A stretch of DNA of 64,000 nucleotides, from contig OZ244967.1 in the NCBI GenBank assembly GCA_965222695.1, forward strand, positions 744,001-808,000, given 5' to 3'. Shown piece by piece: positions 8,489-16,691 of this stretch (the stretch's first letter is position 1; every line of letters starts with the position of its first letter). Made by a program: the position numbers and the translations under genes. Source of the DNA: UBA7957 sp965222695. Its GTDB lineage: Bacteria > Pseudomonadota > Gammaproteobacteria > Granulosicoccales > Granulosicoccaceae. The notes under the pieces are model-generated. The model had not been told where the DNA came from. It ran no database searches and was given only the letters and a program-made list of their open reading frames with translations.

Positions 8489-9713
8489 ACCTGTCCCGTG
8501 CCATCCAATTCAAAACTTCATAACAGGCGCCCATGGTGTGATAATCGGTCTTTCCCGCAGGGCTTTTGAGATCATCATATTTACGGTTTTGCCGGTCGAG
8601 AATGCGAAACCAGGCGCCATACCGGTGATCCACCAAGTGTCTCCAGGCATAATCCCATATTTGATGATACCAGTCCCAGTATCGTTGCTCGCCACTGTGT
8701 ATGGCCAGCAACGCCGCGGCAGCAAATGATTCGGCCTGCACCCAGAAATATTTGTCGTCGTCACAGATTTCTCCGTCCGGGGCAAATCCGTAGCAGATCC
8801 CACCGTATTTATTATCCCAGGCTTTTTCCAGGGCGGTATCGAACAGTTGCATCGCTTTGGGTAGCAGCCAATCCCGGGTACTGTGTCGATCCAGAATCAA
8901 GAGCAATTTAGCCCATTCGGTCATATGACCGGGTTGGAATCCCCAGGGGCGGAAGAGATTACGTGGGTCATCGCGGTTGTATTTCCAGTCGACACTCCAG
9001 TCCGTATGGTAGTGTTCCCAAATCAAATCATTTGTCAAAGCGGCTTGACGAACGCAGATATTTTGCGCGAGCGTAAAGGACCGCTCGAGGTATTGCGCCT
9101 CATTTGTAGCTTCAAAAGCGGCAATCATGGCTTCGCAGCTATGCATATTGGCATTTTGTCCGCGGTAAGGTGAAACCTTACGCCAATCGGCGCTGATATC
9201 GTCTCGATACAGTCCGTCTTCGGCTGACCAAAAGTGTTTTTCCATCAGTTCAAACGTTTCACGCAGATAGATCTCGGCTTCATGCATACCCGCTTTGATG
9301 GCACAGGCATAGGCGAGCATCACAAAGGCGAGGCCGTAACAATGATTATGACTGTCGACAACATCTTCGCCTTGTAGTATCCAGGCATAACCGCCGCTTT
9401 GCGCATTCAGGTGGCGCCGCCGCAGGAACTCAACTCCGTGGGCCACTGCTTCTAAGTATTCCTGGCGCAGGTTTTCCCTCACATCAAGACGGACAGCCGC
9501 CATAGCATAGTTGAATACGAACCGCGTGCTGCTGACCAGGTGCCGGGTGCGGACATCGTAGATTTCGCCATCGTCACGAAAATGTTGGAAAAAACCGCCG
9601 CCTTCGCGATCGATACAGCGCGGATGGTAAAATGCCAGAGTGTCCTGTATATGCTGTTGCAGAAATTGCGGGCTGCGAAAGTCCACATCCGGTATGTCGA
9701 TTGATTCACTCAT
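8481..9713 (-). CDS. AGE-family epimerase/isomerase
   Basis: 410 residues, close to the 390-420 typical of N-acylglucosamine 2-epimerase, mannose isomerase and YihS-type aldose-ketose isomerases. Seen along the (alpha/alpha)6 barrel: FYHPRCIDREGGGFFQHF, TRHLVSSTRFVFNYAMA, DSHNHCYGLAFVMLA, NANMHSCEAMIAAFEA, RPWGFQPGHMTEWAKLL and KSPAGKTDYHTMGACYE, which carry the conserved His pairs used for acid-base catalysis. Next to a glycosidase and a sugar importer it most likely interconverts the released monosaccharide (mannose-fructose, glucose-mannose, or a related sugar). The exact sugar cannot be read from sequence. Transcribed with the GH63-like gene 48 bp upstream. Confidence 0.87.
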   Translation of the reverse strand: MSESIDIPDVDFRSPQFLQQHIQDTLAFYHPRCIDREGGGFFQHFRDDGEIYDVRTRHLVSSTRFVFNYAMAAVRLDVRENLRQEYLEAVAHGVEFLRRRHLNAQSGGYAWILQGEDVVDSHNHCYGLAFVMLAYACAIKAGMHEAEIYLRETFELMEKHFWSAEDGLYRDDISADWRKVSPYRGQNANMHSCEAMIAAFEATNEAQYLERSFTLAQNICVRQAALTNDLIWEHYHTDWSVDWKYNRDDPRNLFRPWGFQPGHMTEWAKLLLILDRHSTRDWLLPKAMQLFDTALEKAWDNKYGGICYGFAPDGEICDDDKYFWVQAESFAAAALLAIHSGEQRYWDWYHQIWDYAWRHLVDHRYGAWFRILDRQNRKYDDLKSPAGKTDYHTMGACYEVLNWMARDRFS

Positions 9714-9761
9714 TATTCATTGTGGCCTGCATGCGTGGCACCGATTCATCATACTTGTATT

Positions 9762-11066
9762 CTAACCTGTATGGGCTGCATTCGGGTCGCTCGACTGAAG
9801 GAATTCCAGAACCATAGCCGCGGTCCAGGTAAAATGATCGCCGCCACAACCCTGTCCGCTATGCGGATTATAGTATTCCGCCAGGCCGCCCCGATCAATC
9901 ATTTCCAGACTCGATCGAATAATCCTGTCGGCGGTCTCCTTTTTACCGGTGCGCAGAAGACCGTCGACGACCATATAGTTAACAATCAGCCACACCGGAC
10001 CACGCCAATAGCGATCACCGTCAAATTCCTTTGTTGCGGGATCGTGACTGGGCAGGATATATTTGGCCCGGCTTGCCAGTTCCTGGATTCGGGTGGAAAT
10101 TTTTTCGGCATATGTTTTTTTGATCGGTGCAAACACGGCCAGTAGCCCTGCAATCGAGGGGCTGTCGATTAAGCGGTTTTGTATACGGTCCTGGCATAGA
10201 TACTGACCATGCTTTTCACTCCACAAATTCTGCATGGCGGCCAGGCCATTTTCCGCCAGGGTTGTGTTACGCTCAGCGATCCTGTCTTCCCCCATGCATC
10301 GGGCCAGATGTGCAAGATCCTGGCAGGATCGAATTAAAATCGCGTTAAATCCGGGGTCCACAATCTGAAAGGGAGAGGCGTCGTGCAATCGAGTGTTATC
10401 CCAAGCCAGGCTGCGAAAATGTTGTATCAGCCAGATATATCGTTGATATTGCGCTTGTGTGGGGCGGTGCTCCGGATTTGTGTGTGCGGTATCACGGCGG
10501 GTGAATTCACCCACACCGTCGGTTGGTACTTTCTCAAAGGGTGTGTCCCAGTCTACAGAGTTATCACGGCCGGATTCCCAAGGGTGAATAATGGCGGCTA
10601 GTCCGGTATTTTTCGGGTCACGGCAAGCGTAAAACCATTCGTGCCAGCGTGCCACCTTTGGCAGCAAACGCGCAGCATAGTCTTGGGCGAGTGCCTTGTT
10701 TTGGCTCCGTCCGAACAAACGGTTGATAACAAATCCGGCTACCGCCGGTTGAGTTATACCCGAAGTCGGTACGGGCCGGTTGGTACCGTAAATTTCCGGC
10801 CCGGGGAAATAACCCTCATCCGGTTCGTGAAATACAATATGAGGCACCATGCCGTCTTCCCATTGATGTTCGAACAGGGTCTCGATTTCAATCCAGGCCC
10901 GGGTTTCGTCTACATGGGCCTGACCCAATGCGCTTAAGCAACTGTCCCAGTTCCATTGAAACGGATACAGACCATGGGTAGGCACCGTGTAGCTACCGCG
11001 ATCATTTTTTTCCAATACGCCAATAGCCTGTGCAATATATTTATCGCGGTGAGCCGCTTCGATCAT
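9762..11066 (-). CDS. GH63-like glycoside hydrolase (glucosyl-/mannosylglycerate hydrolase type)
   Basis: 434 residues, an (alpha/alpha)6 barrel. Motifs: YPFQWNWDSCLSALG near residue 33, an acidic W-D-S segment typical of the general-acid region; HPWESGRDNSVDWD around 160-175; and DGDRYWRGPVWLIVNYMV with the downstream EYYNPHSGQGCGGDHFTWTAA, typical of GH63 bacterial enzymes. Known relatives hydrolyse small alpha-glycosides such as glucosylglycerate and mannosylglycerate. It has no signal peptide, so it acts on an imported glycoside. The start has GGAGA upstream. It sits 17 bp after the ABC ATPase gene in one operon. Confidence 0.82.
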   Translation of the reverse strand: MIEAAHRDKYIAQAIGVLEKNDRGSYTVPTHGLYPFQWNWDSCLSALGQAHVDETRAWIEIETLFEHQWEDGMVPHIVFHEPDEGYFPGPEIYGTNRPVPTSGITQPAVAGFVINRLFGRSQNKALAQDYAARLLPKVARWHEWFYACRDPKNTGLAAIIHPWESGRDNSVDWDTPFEKVPTDGVGEFTRRDTAHTNPEHRPTQAQYQRYIWLIQHFRSLAWDNTRLHDASPFQIVDPGFNAILIRSCQDLAHLARCMGEDRIAERNTTLAENGLAAMQNLWSEKHGQYLCQDRIQNRLIDSPSIAGLLAVFAPIKKTYAEKISTRIQELASRAKYILPSHDPATKEFDGDRYWRGPVWLIVNYMVVDGLLRTGKKETADRIIRSSLEMIDRGGLAEYYNPHSGQGCGGDHFTWTAAMVLEFLQSSDPNAAHTG

Positions 11067-11083
11067 CTGACTCTCCGGTATAA

Positions 11084-12127
11084 TTACGCCACTGCAAGTG
11101 TGGACTCCGTGTCAAACCAGCGTATGCGGTTCGGCAGGGGATTTAGATGCAGTACATCGCCGGACTTTAAGTGTTCTTCACTGTCTATAACGGCACGGAA
11201 CAGGGAACCCGCTACGTCACAGGTAATCAGTGTGTGAGCTCCCAGGGGTTCCACAACACGCACAGTAGCGGCAAGACCTGTCTCTGCAATTTCGACGTCC
11301 TCCGGGCGAATGGCGAATTCCAAAACCTGGCTGTCAGTCTTGGGGCCGTTAAAGGTTTGTCCGGCTAATTGCCATTGACCTTGCCCTTGATTTTCCGCGC
11401 GCAAAAAATTCATTGGCGGATTGCCGATAAAGCCGCCGACAAAGCGTGCAGCAGGGTTGCGGTATACTTCAACAGGTTCAGCCGCCTGAACGATCCGGCC
11501 TTTATGCATAACGGAAATGCGGTCAGCCAGACTCATCGCCTCCACCTGGTCGTGGGTCACGTAGATTGCCGTGGTATTGCTGTTTTCCAGCACGCCTTTT
11601 AGCTCGGCACGCATTTCCAATCTCAATAAGGCGTCCAGGTTCGACAGGGGCTCATCCATCAGTATGACATCCGGCTCCATGGCCAGGGCCCGGGCCACCG
11701 CGACACGTTGCCTTTGGCCTCCGGATAATTGCCCGGAGTAGCGCTCCAGCAGTGCTTCAATATGCATTAAGCTCGCCGTGCGCTCAACCCGTTCCTTGAC
11801 GACCTCATCAGCTAATTTGTCCATTCGTAGACCGAATCCGATATTCTCGAACACGGTGAGGTGCGGGAATACGGCGTAATTCTGAAAAACCATGGCTATT
11901 CCGCGTTTTCGGGGCGGCAGATGGTCGACACGCTTGCCACCTATCCAGACTTCGCCTTGGCTGGGTGTTTCAAGACCGGCAATTATCCTGAGCAGTGTGG
12001 TTTTTCCGCATCCGGATGCGCCCAGTAAAACCATAAATTCCTGATCGGCGATCGTTAGATCGATAGAGTCCAGCGCTTGGTATTCACCGAAAAATTTGGC
12101 GACATTTTTAATTTGAATCTCAGCCAC
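11084..12127 (-). CDS. CUT1 sugar ABC transporter ATPase (UgpC/MalK type)
   Basis: 347 residues with a GTG start preceded by AAGGAGGAG. Walker A is GASGCGKTT (about 37-45), Q-loop VFQNYAVFPHL, signature LSGGQRQRVA, Walker B VILMDEPLSNLDA and switch YVTHDQVEAM; a TOBE-type C-terminal domain follows from about 240. It energises import by the two permeases encoded immediately upstream. Members of this family often serve several CUT1 systems, and a second ATPase (27486) exists in this window. Confidence 0.93.
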   Translation of the reverse strand: MAEIQIKNVAKFFGEYQALDSIDLTIADQEFMVLLGASGCGKTTLLRIIAGLETPSQGEVWIGGKRVDHLPPRKRGIAMVFQNYAVFPHLTVFENIGFGLRMDKLADEVVKERVERTASLMHIEALLERYSGQLSGGQRQRVAVARALAMEPDVILMDEPLSNLDALLRLEMRAELKGVLENSNTTAIYVTHDQVEAMSLADRISVMHKGRIVQAAEPVEVYRNPAARFVGGFIGNPPMNFLRAENQGQGQWQLAGQTFNGPKTDSQVLEFAIRPEDVEIAETGLAATVRVVEPLGAHTLITCDVAGSLFRAVIDSEEHLKSGDVLHLNPLPNRIRWFDTESTLAVA

Positions 12128-12168
12128 TTTAATTCTCCTCCTTACTTATAGTCGTTTATCGCTTCAGG

Positions 12169-13008
12169 CTAGCGGTTGGCTATGCCCCACATGGCAAACA
12201 GGTATTTGCGTACTGCAAAAATAAAGATCAGGGCTGGCACGACCAGCACAAAACCGCCGGCAAACTTGAGATGCAAGGGTGATACATCCAGGCTTTGCAG
12301 TAAAAACGCCGTCAGTGTTCGATTTTCTATCGTTAACACCGAGGCGGCGAACACCTCGTTCCAGGAAATAACGAATGCAAATACCGCCGAGGCTGCAATA
12401 CCGGGCAGAATCAAGGGCATCACGACCTTGAGAAAGGCCTGCACACGGGTGCATCCCAATGTCCAGGCCGCTTCCTCCAGTTCGATCGGAATACCGGAGA
12501 ACAGTGAAAAGGTGATCAATACCGCAAAGGGCAGGGCCAAGGTTGTATGCACTATGGCCAAGCCGAAAATCGAGTCGTCCAATCCGGTGCGGATAAACAA
12601 TACCGCCAGGGGTAGCGCCAGCAGGGGCAGGGGAAAAGCACGGGTCATCAGAATCAATATACGAAAAGAAGCCTTGCCCGGAAACTCAAAACGCGATAGT
12701 GCATAGCCTGCCGGTGCGCCGATCAGTATTGACATAATCATAGTGACCATGGCCACCAATACCGAGTTTTTCAGGGCGGTCAGTATACCCGCGAAGCCGG
12801 CAAAAAAAGCCAGGCTGCCAAAATCGAGGGACGGGAAAAAGGCCTTGGGGAAGGCGGTAACTTCCTCCGGTGAGGAGAGGGTATTTACGATCAACAGGTA
12901 TATGGGAACCAGTACCCAGGCGCACAATAGGAAAACGCCGGATGCAAATACCCAACGGCTGGCTGCATTGAGCTCCATGGGATTTTTTGATGTATCTGCG
13001 TCACTCAT
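12169..13008 (-). CDS. CUT1 ABC transporter permease, MalG type
   Basis: 279 residues with six predicted membrane segments. The EAA loop ELEEAAWTLGCTRVQAFLKVVMPLILPG near residue 180 marks contact with the ATPase. Its start overlaps the stop of the MalF-type gene by 4 bp (ATGA), showing translational coupling. Inner membrane subunit of the LacI-controlled importer. Confidence 0.92.
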   Translation of the reverse strand: MSDADTSKNPMELNAASRWVFASGVFLLCAWVLVPIYLLIVNTLSSPEEVTAFPKAFFPSLDFGSLAFFAGFAGILTALKNSVLVAMVTMIMSILIGAPAGYALSRFEFPGKASFRILILMTRAFPLPLLALPLAVLFIRTGLDDSIFGLAIVHTTLALPFAVLITFSLFSGIPIELEEAAWTLGCTRVQAFLKVVMPLILPGIAASAVFAFVISWNEVFAASVLTIENRTLTAFLLQSLDVSPLHLKFAGGFVLVVPALIFIFAVRKYLFAMWGIANR

Positions 13009-13850
13009 ATCTGTGCTCCTTTCGGTACTCGCAACACGCGCAATATCAGCAGCGTGAAAGCGATTGAAATCGCAAGAATGACCAGTGCAATCGCTGCCGC
13101 CACGTTGGGGTCTTGCAGTTCGAACTGATAGTTATAGGTTTCACCCATAAGAACCGGGAAAATGGAACCGCCCAGAGCGGCAACCACTGCAAAAACCTCG
13201 AAGGCCAGAATTACCCGCAGGATCAAGGCGGTCTGCAGGCTGGGTCGCAGCAGGGGCAGGGTCACTTTAAACAGTCGCTGCCAGCGGGAAGCGCCGAACA
13301 CCTCCGCCGCTTCATAGTACTCTTTGGGGATCAGCCCCATACCGGCTACCAAAATGACGAGCATGATGGCTGTAGCCCGCCAGATTTCGGCCAGTGCTAT
13401 GGCAATAAAAATCATGCCGGTATTTTGGTAGGTAAGGAAGTTGGTGGGCGTATCGATCAATCCCAGTGCATTAAACATGGAATTGAGGAATCCCGTCTGC
13501 TCAAAGATAGCCAGCCATATGATACCGGCTGCCAAATCCGAAATACCCAATGGAATGGTCCAGATATAGAGCACGATATCACGCCCTTTTTTCATTTTGT
13601 TGACCATCGAGGCCATGGTGATCGACAGCACCAGCTGAATCGGCACCACCGCCGCGGCCAGCAACAGGGTATTCCAGAATGCGGTCGAAAATTTCCAATC
13701 ATCCTTCATGGTGATGAAATGTTCGATGGTGAAACCGCTTTCACTGGTGAATGCCTGCCACGCCACCATGGTGAACGGATAAAGAAAGAATACAAACAGG
13801 AACAGTGTAGCGGGCAAAAGCAATACATAGGGGAGTGCTTTGTTTTCCAT
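13005..13850 (-). CDS. CUT1 ABC transporter permease, MalF/UgpA type
   Basis: 281 residues from the ATG at 13850, which has GGGAGA 8-14 bases upstream; the longer TTG start at 13871 is less likely. Six membrane segments, with the EAA loop YYEAAEVFGASRWQRLFKVTLPLLRP around residue 185. It pairs with the MalG-type permease downstream. A hairpin separates it from the binding-protein gene. Confidence 0.92.
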   Translation of the reverse strand: MENKALPYVLLLPATLFLFVFFLYPFTMVAWQAFTSESGFTIEHFITMKDDWKFSTAFWNTLLLAAAVVPIQLVLSITMASMVNKMKKGRDIVLYIWTIPLGISDLAAGIIWLAIFEQTGFLNSMFNALGLIDTPTNFLTYQNTGMIFIAIALAEIWRATAIMLVILVAGMGLIPKEYYEAAEVFGASRWQRLFKVTLPLLRPSLQTALILRVILAFEVFAVVAALGGSIFPVLMGETYNYQFELQDPNVAAAIALVILAISIAFTLLILRVLRVPKGAQI

Positions 13851-13884
13851 AGCAATTTTCTCCCGGGTCAAGAGTTTAGTGAAC

Positions 13885-13907
13885 TGCCCAGCCTTTGCGG
13901 CTGGGCA
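13885..13907 (-). other. intercistronic hairpin after the binding-protein gene
   Basis: TGCCCAGCC-TTTGC-GGCTGGGCA is a perfect 9-bp stem with a 5-base loop in the 88-bp gap between binding-protein and permease genes. No T-run follows on the minus strand, so it is more likely an RNA-stabilising or attenuating stem (as between malE and malF in enteric bacteria) than a full terminator. Confidence 0.65.
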
Positions 13908-13938
13908 CTGAAGGGTGCCCGGATAACTCGGGCGGCGG

Positions 13939-15219
13939 TTATTCTACAGGACAGGCACCTTCAGAAGGTTCATCGGGTGCCCAGCAAGGTGCGCCGGTTT
14001 TGTCCATAATTTTGCGTAAGGCTTTTTTCTGATCGCTGAGCACCTGCTTAATATCATGGTTGGCCAAAATGATTCTTTCGAACGCGTCGACAAATACTTT
14101 GTTAAATTTGCCTCCCTGGTCACCCAAGCCTGCAGGTAAAAGCCCCGGATTGGCATCTTCGGAAGAAGACATTTTAGCGATTGCCGCACCCGAGATGCGC
14201 ACCGCAGCCGGCATATCCGCAGGCAATTCCACATCGACAACCGGGAAGAAGTTTGTTGCACGCAGTGTCGCGATTTGGGTTTCCGGTTTCATCATATAGG
14301 CGAGCAGCGCCTTGGCGGAGTCCATATCGGGCGCTGTTCGGGGAATGGCTATACCCGCGATTACCGGCATAAAGCCGCGCCCCGTCGGACCCGCTGGAGC
14401 CGGGAATGCGATAAAATCATCCGGCCGTTGGTTAAATGCCTCGGCTAATCGTGCTGTATGGTCGAACGCAACCCACACCTCTTCAGACAGCAATTGTTCC
14501 TGCATAAAGGAGAAATTCGTTGAGCCAGGGTTGGTGTACTGCCACAGCTCCTTGAACTTGGCCCAGGCTGCTTCAGCTTCGGCCGAAGCGAATTTGCGGA
14601 CGACTGAGTCGGTGAAAGAGGGGTATAGATAACCTTGGAAAAACCGATGCTTAAGTCCTTTCGGGCCTGCCGGAAATCCGAATTTCGGTGAGCCGGTTTT
14701 TTCCGCTAAATTTTTCGACCAGGCTATAAGCTGATCATAGCTGAGTGCGTCGACATCGGCACCTTCGGGGAGATGCTCCAGAGCTTTTTTGTTGGCGGCC
14801 ATCACGTAGGTGGCCTGCATCCAGGGCATGTATTTTTGCTCGGATGTGCCGAGCCTGCCGAGATTGACGAAGGTTTCGCTTGCGCTTGCACCACCCAGGT
14901 CGATGCCTGACAAATCCACCAGCACGTCTTTATCGAGCGATGTAAAGTCACCGTGCAATGCCCCGAGTAAACCAATGGAACCTTTACCGGCGGTAAGCTC
15001 GGCTTGTAAACGAGTTAACCATGGGCCGCCATCGCTGGGTTGATAGTCCACTTTCTGCCCGGCACCGGCCAATACCTCGTCACGCATGGCCTGTGCTTCT
15101 TCCACCGGTTTGGCCTGGGTCGACCAGAAAAGAACGTCCGCGGCAGCGGTCGAGGATGCAGCCGCCATAATGCCTGACACCAGGGCCATGGCTGCTATTT
15201 TTTTTACTTTAGTAGACAT
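13939..15219 (-). CDS. CUT1 sugar-binding protein
   Basis: 426 residues from ATG 15219, chosen for GAGGAGG just upstream; the longer frame to 15279 would run across the operator. A signal peptide (MSTKVKKIAAMALVSGIMAA, cleaved after the Ala-rich stretch near residue 28) sends it to the periplasm. Family 1 solute-binding architecture: ADVLFWSTQAKPVEEAQAM at the N-terminus, then a central region GFPAGPKGLKHRFFQGYLYP and PVIAGIAIP. It delivers the glycoside to the permeases. First gene of the operon, so the operator at 15255-15270 should govern all downstream genes. Confidence 0.9.
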   Translation of the reverse strand: MSTKVKKIAAMALVSGIMAAASSTAAADVLFWSTQAKPVEEAQAMRDEVLAGAGQKVDYQPSDGGPWLTRLQAELTAGKGSIGLLGALHGDFTSLDKDVLVDLSGIDLGGASASETFVNLGRLGTSEQKYMPWMQATYVMAANKKALEHLPEGADVDALSYDQLIAWSKNLAEKTGSPKFGFPAGPKGLKHRFFQGYLYPSFTDSVVRKFASAEAEAAWAKFKELWQYTNPGSTNFSFMQEQLLSEEVWVAFDHTARLAEAFNQRPDDFIAFPAPAGPTGRGFMPVIAGIAIPRTAPDMDSAKALLAYMMKPETQIATLRATNFFPVVDVELPADMPAAVRISGAAIAKMSSSEDANPGLLPAGLGDQGGKFNKVFVDAFERIILANHDIKQVLSDQKKALRKIMDKTGAPCWAPDEPSEGACPVE

Positions 15220-15254
15220 TGGATCCTCCTCATACTTCGTGAGATTTATATCTT

Positions 15255-15270
15255 GGTATAACGTTGTATC
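15255..15270. promoter_or_regulatory. LacI-type operator O1
   Basis: GGTATAACGTTGTATC is an imperfect palindrome centred on the CG step typical of LacI-family sites. It is 36 bp upstream of the binding-protein start. It matches O2 (15384) in the core pattern GATAnAACGTTnTATC. Confidence 0.7.
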
Positions 15271-15377
15271 AATTGTCAAGTAAATTTGGAAAGAATATTT
15301 TATTTATTTTTTCAGTTTTTATATTGCGCTACATATAGCTGGAATAAATTGTGTATGGACAAGGCATAAAGTATTGA

Positions 15378-15399
15378 TATAATGATGTAACGTTATATC
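15378..15399 (+). promoter_or_regulatory. lacI promoter -10 and LacI-type operator O2
   Basis: TATAAT at 15378-15383 is a perfect -10 box, immediately followed by the palindrome GATGTAACGTTATATC at 15384-15399, 40 bp before the regulator start. A repressor bound here would block its own promoter. No good -35 is visible. Confidence 0.65.
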
Positions 15400-15438
15400 G
15401 AAATAATTCTGTAAAGAGCAGATGATAAGGATTCTTAG

Positions 15439-16467
15439 TTGAGCCAGAGATCGACAATAGTCACGGTTGCCCGTGAAGCCGGCGTTTCGACGTCCACGGT
15501 AAGCCAGGTTTTACGCGGATCCGGCCGGATATCGGAAAAAACCCGCAAAAAAGTGCTCAAAGTCGCCGAACGCCTGAAGTATCAGCGCGATCATCATGCC
15601 GTGGCCATGCGTTCCAAGCAGTTTAAGGAAATTGGCCTGTTGATAAACCAGATGGCTAACCCATTCAACGCAGCGGTAGTGGCCGGCGTCAGTGACCGGC
15701 TCGAATCCGAAGGTTATTTGGTATTTCCTCTGGACATGCGCAACGATGAGAGACGTCAACGCCGCTACCTCGATACCCTGCTTAGCGGCGCACGCGGCGG
15801 TTTGCTCTGGGTCCCGACGGCTAATACCGATAAGGATATGATCGAGCTGGTACTATCCCGGGCAATACCGACCGTGACTTTTCTGCGCCGGCTATCGGGT
15901 GGAAATTTTGATCATGTGGGTATAGAGAACACCGCTGGCACACGCGAGGCGACGGAATATCTGCTCGGCCTTGGGCACAGGCACATAGGATTCCTCGGTG
16001 GTGAAGGCGAAATTGATGTCAGAATGCAAAGGATTGCGGGATACCGTGAAGCCATGACAAGGCATGGGCTCGATAATCACCTTATCTGGCCCTGTGCCGA
16101 AACCAAGGAAAGTGCGGTCAAGGCAATGCCTGAGCTGTTGGAGCGGCATCCGCAAATCACCGCGATCGTGTGCAGCGGCGATATTGTCGCCATGGGTGCT
16201 ACACTTGGCTTGTCGCGCATGGGCCTGGTCGCCGGCAAGGATATTTCCATCGTCGGGTTCGACGGTACCGAAGAAGCCGAACTGTGGACACCGCCACTCA
16301 CCACCCTCACCGTTAATGCGTTTGGTCTTGGCGAATTGCTTGCCCAAGTGTTGCTGGACCGGATCGAGAAGCCGAATTCTCTTATTCGCAGCATCAATGT
16401 GTCCGCGCGTCTCGATATACGCCAATCAACGGGGCCTTTAACGCGGGACGGGCAATCCAAGGTCTGA
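15439..16467 (+). CDS. LacI-family transcriptional repressor
   Basis: 342 residues, normal for LacI/GalR. It opens with TTG preceded by AAGGA at 9 bases. The HTH is TIVTVAREAGVSTSTVSQVLRGSGRISEKTRKKV with the hinge at about 45-60; the rest is a periplasmic-binding-protein-like sensor domain with EIGLLINQMANPFNAAVV, NTAGTREATEYLLGLGHRHIGFLGG and DISIVGFDGTEEAELWTPPLTTL. It is divergent from the importer operon, and both start regions carry the same palindrome, so it should repress the operon and itself until the substrate or an intermediate binds. Confidence 0.93.
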   Translation: MSQRSTIVTVAREAGVSTSTVSQVLRGSGRISEKTRKKVLKVAERLKYQRDHHAVAMRSKQFKEIGLLINQMANPFNAAVVAGVSDRLESEGYLVFPLDMRNDERRQRRYLDTLLSGARGGLLWVPTANTDKDMIELVLSRAIPTVTFLRRLSGGNFDHVGIENTAGTREATEYLLGLGHRHIGFLGGEGEIDVRMQRIAGYREAMTRHGLDNHLIWPCAETKESAVKAMPELLERHPQITAIVCSGDIVAMGATLGLSRMGLVAGKDISIVGFDGTEEAELWTPPLTTLTVNAFGLGELLAQVLLDRIEKPNSLIRSINVSARLDIRQSTGPLTRDGQSKV

Positions 16468-16544
16468 TTTGACGGTAAGCATGCCGCTTCGGTCGAGTCG
16501 ATCACGCGTCACATGAGATTTTGCTGTTGGATTGTGTAATTTTT

Positions 16545-16616
16545 GCCTGCGGGGCAGGCTCCTACGGGGTGGCAGGCAACCACACCGCGTAGGAGCGGAG
16601 CATCCTTTCGCGAGGT
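16545..16616. repeat. REP-like pair (inverted)
   Basis: TGCCTGCGGGGCAGGCTCCTACGGGG faces CCGCGTAGGAGCGGAGCATCCTTTCGCGAGG. These are two inversely oriented GTAGGAGC repeats between the lacI and lamB genes, in the 224-bp gap between convergent genes. May also end transcription from both sides. Confidence 0.65.
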
Positions 16617-16691
16617 TTTATCAGGGCTTACGGGAAGCTACCAGCCAGGGGTCAGGCTCAGGCACAACCCGCCGGGTGTCATGACATAGAT

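Noticed and set aside
13113..14009. 298-residue plus-strand frame over the ABC permease genes
   Set aside because: It is antisense to well-supported transporter genes, has His/Gln/Gly-rich composition and no domain; a shadow.
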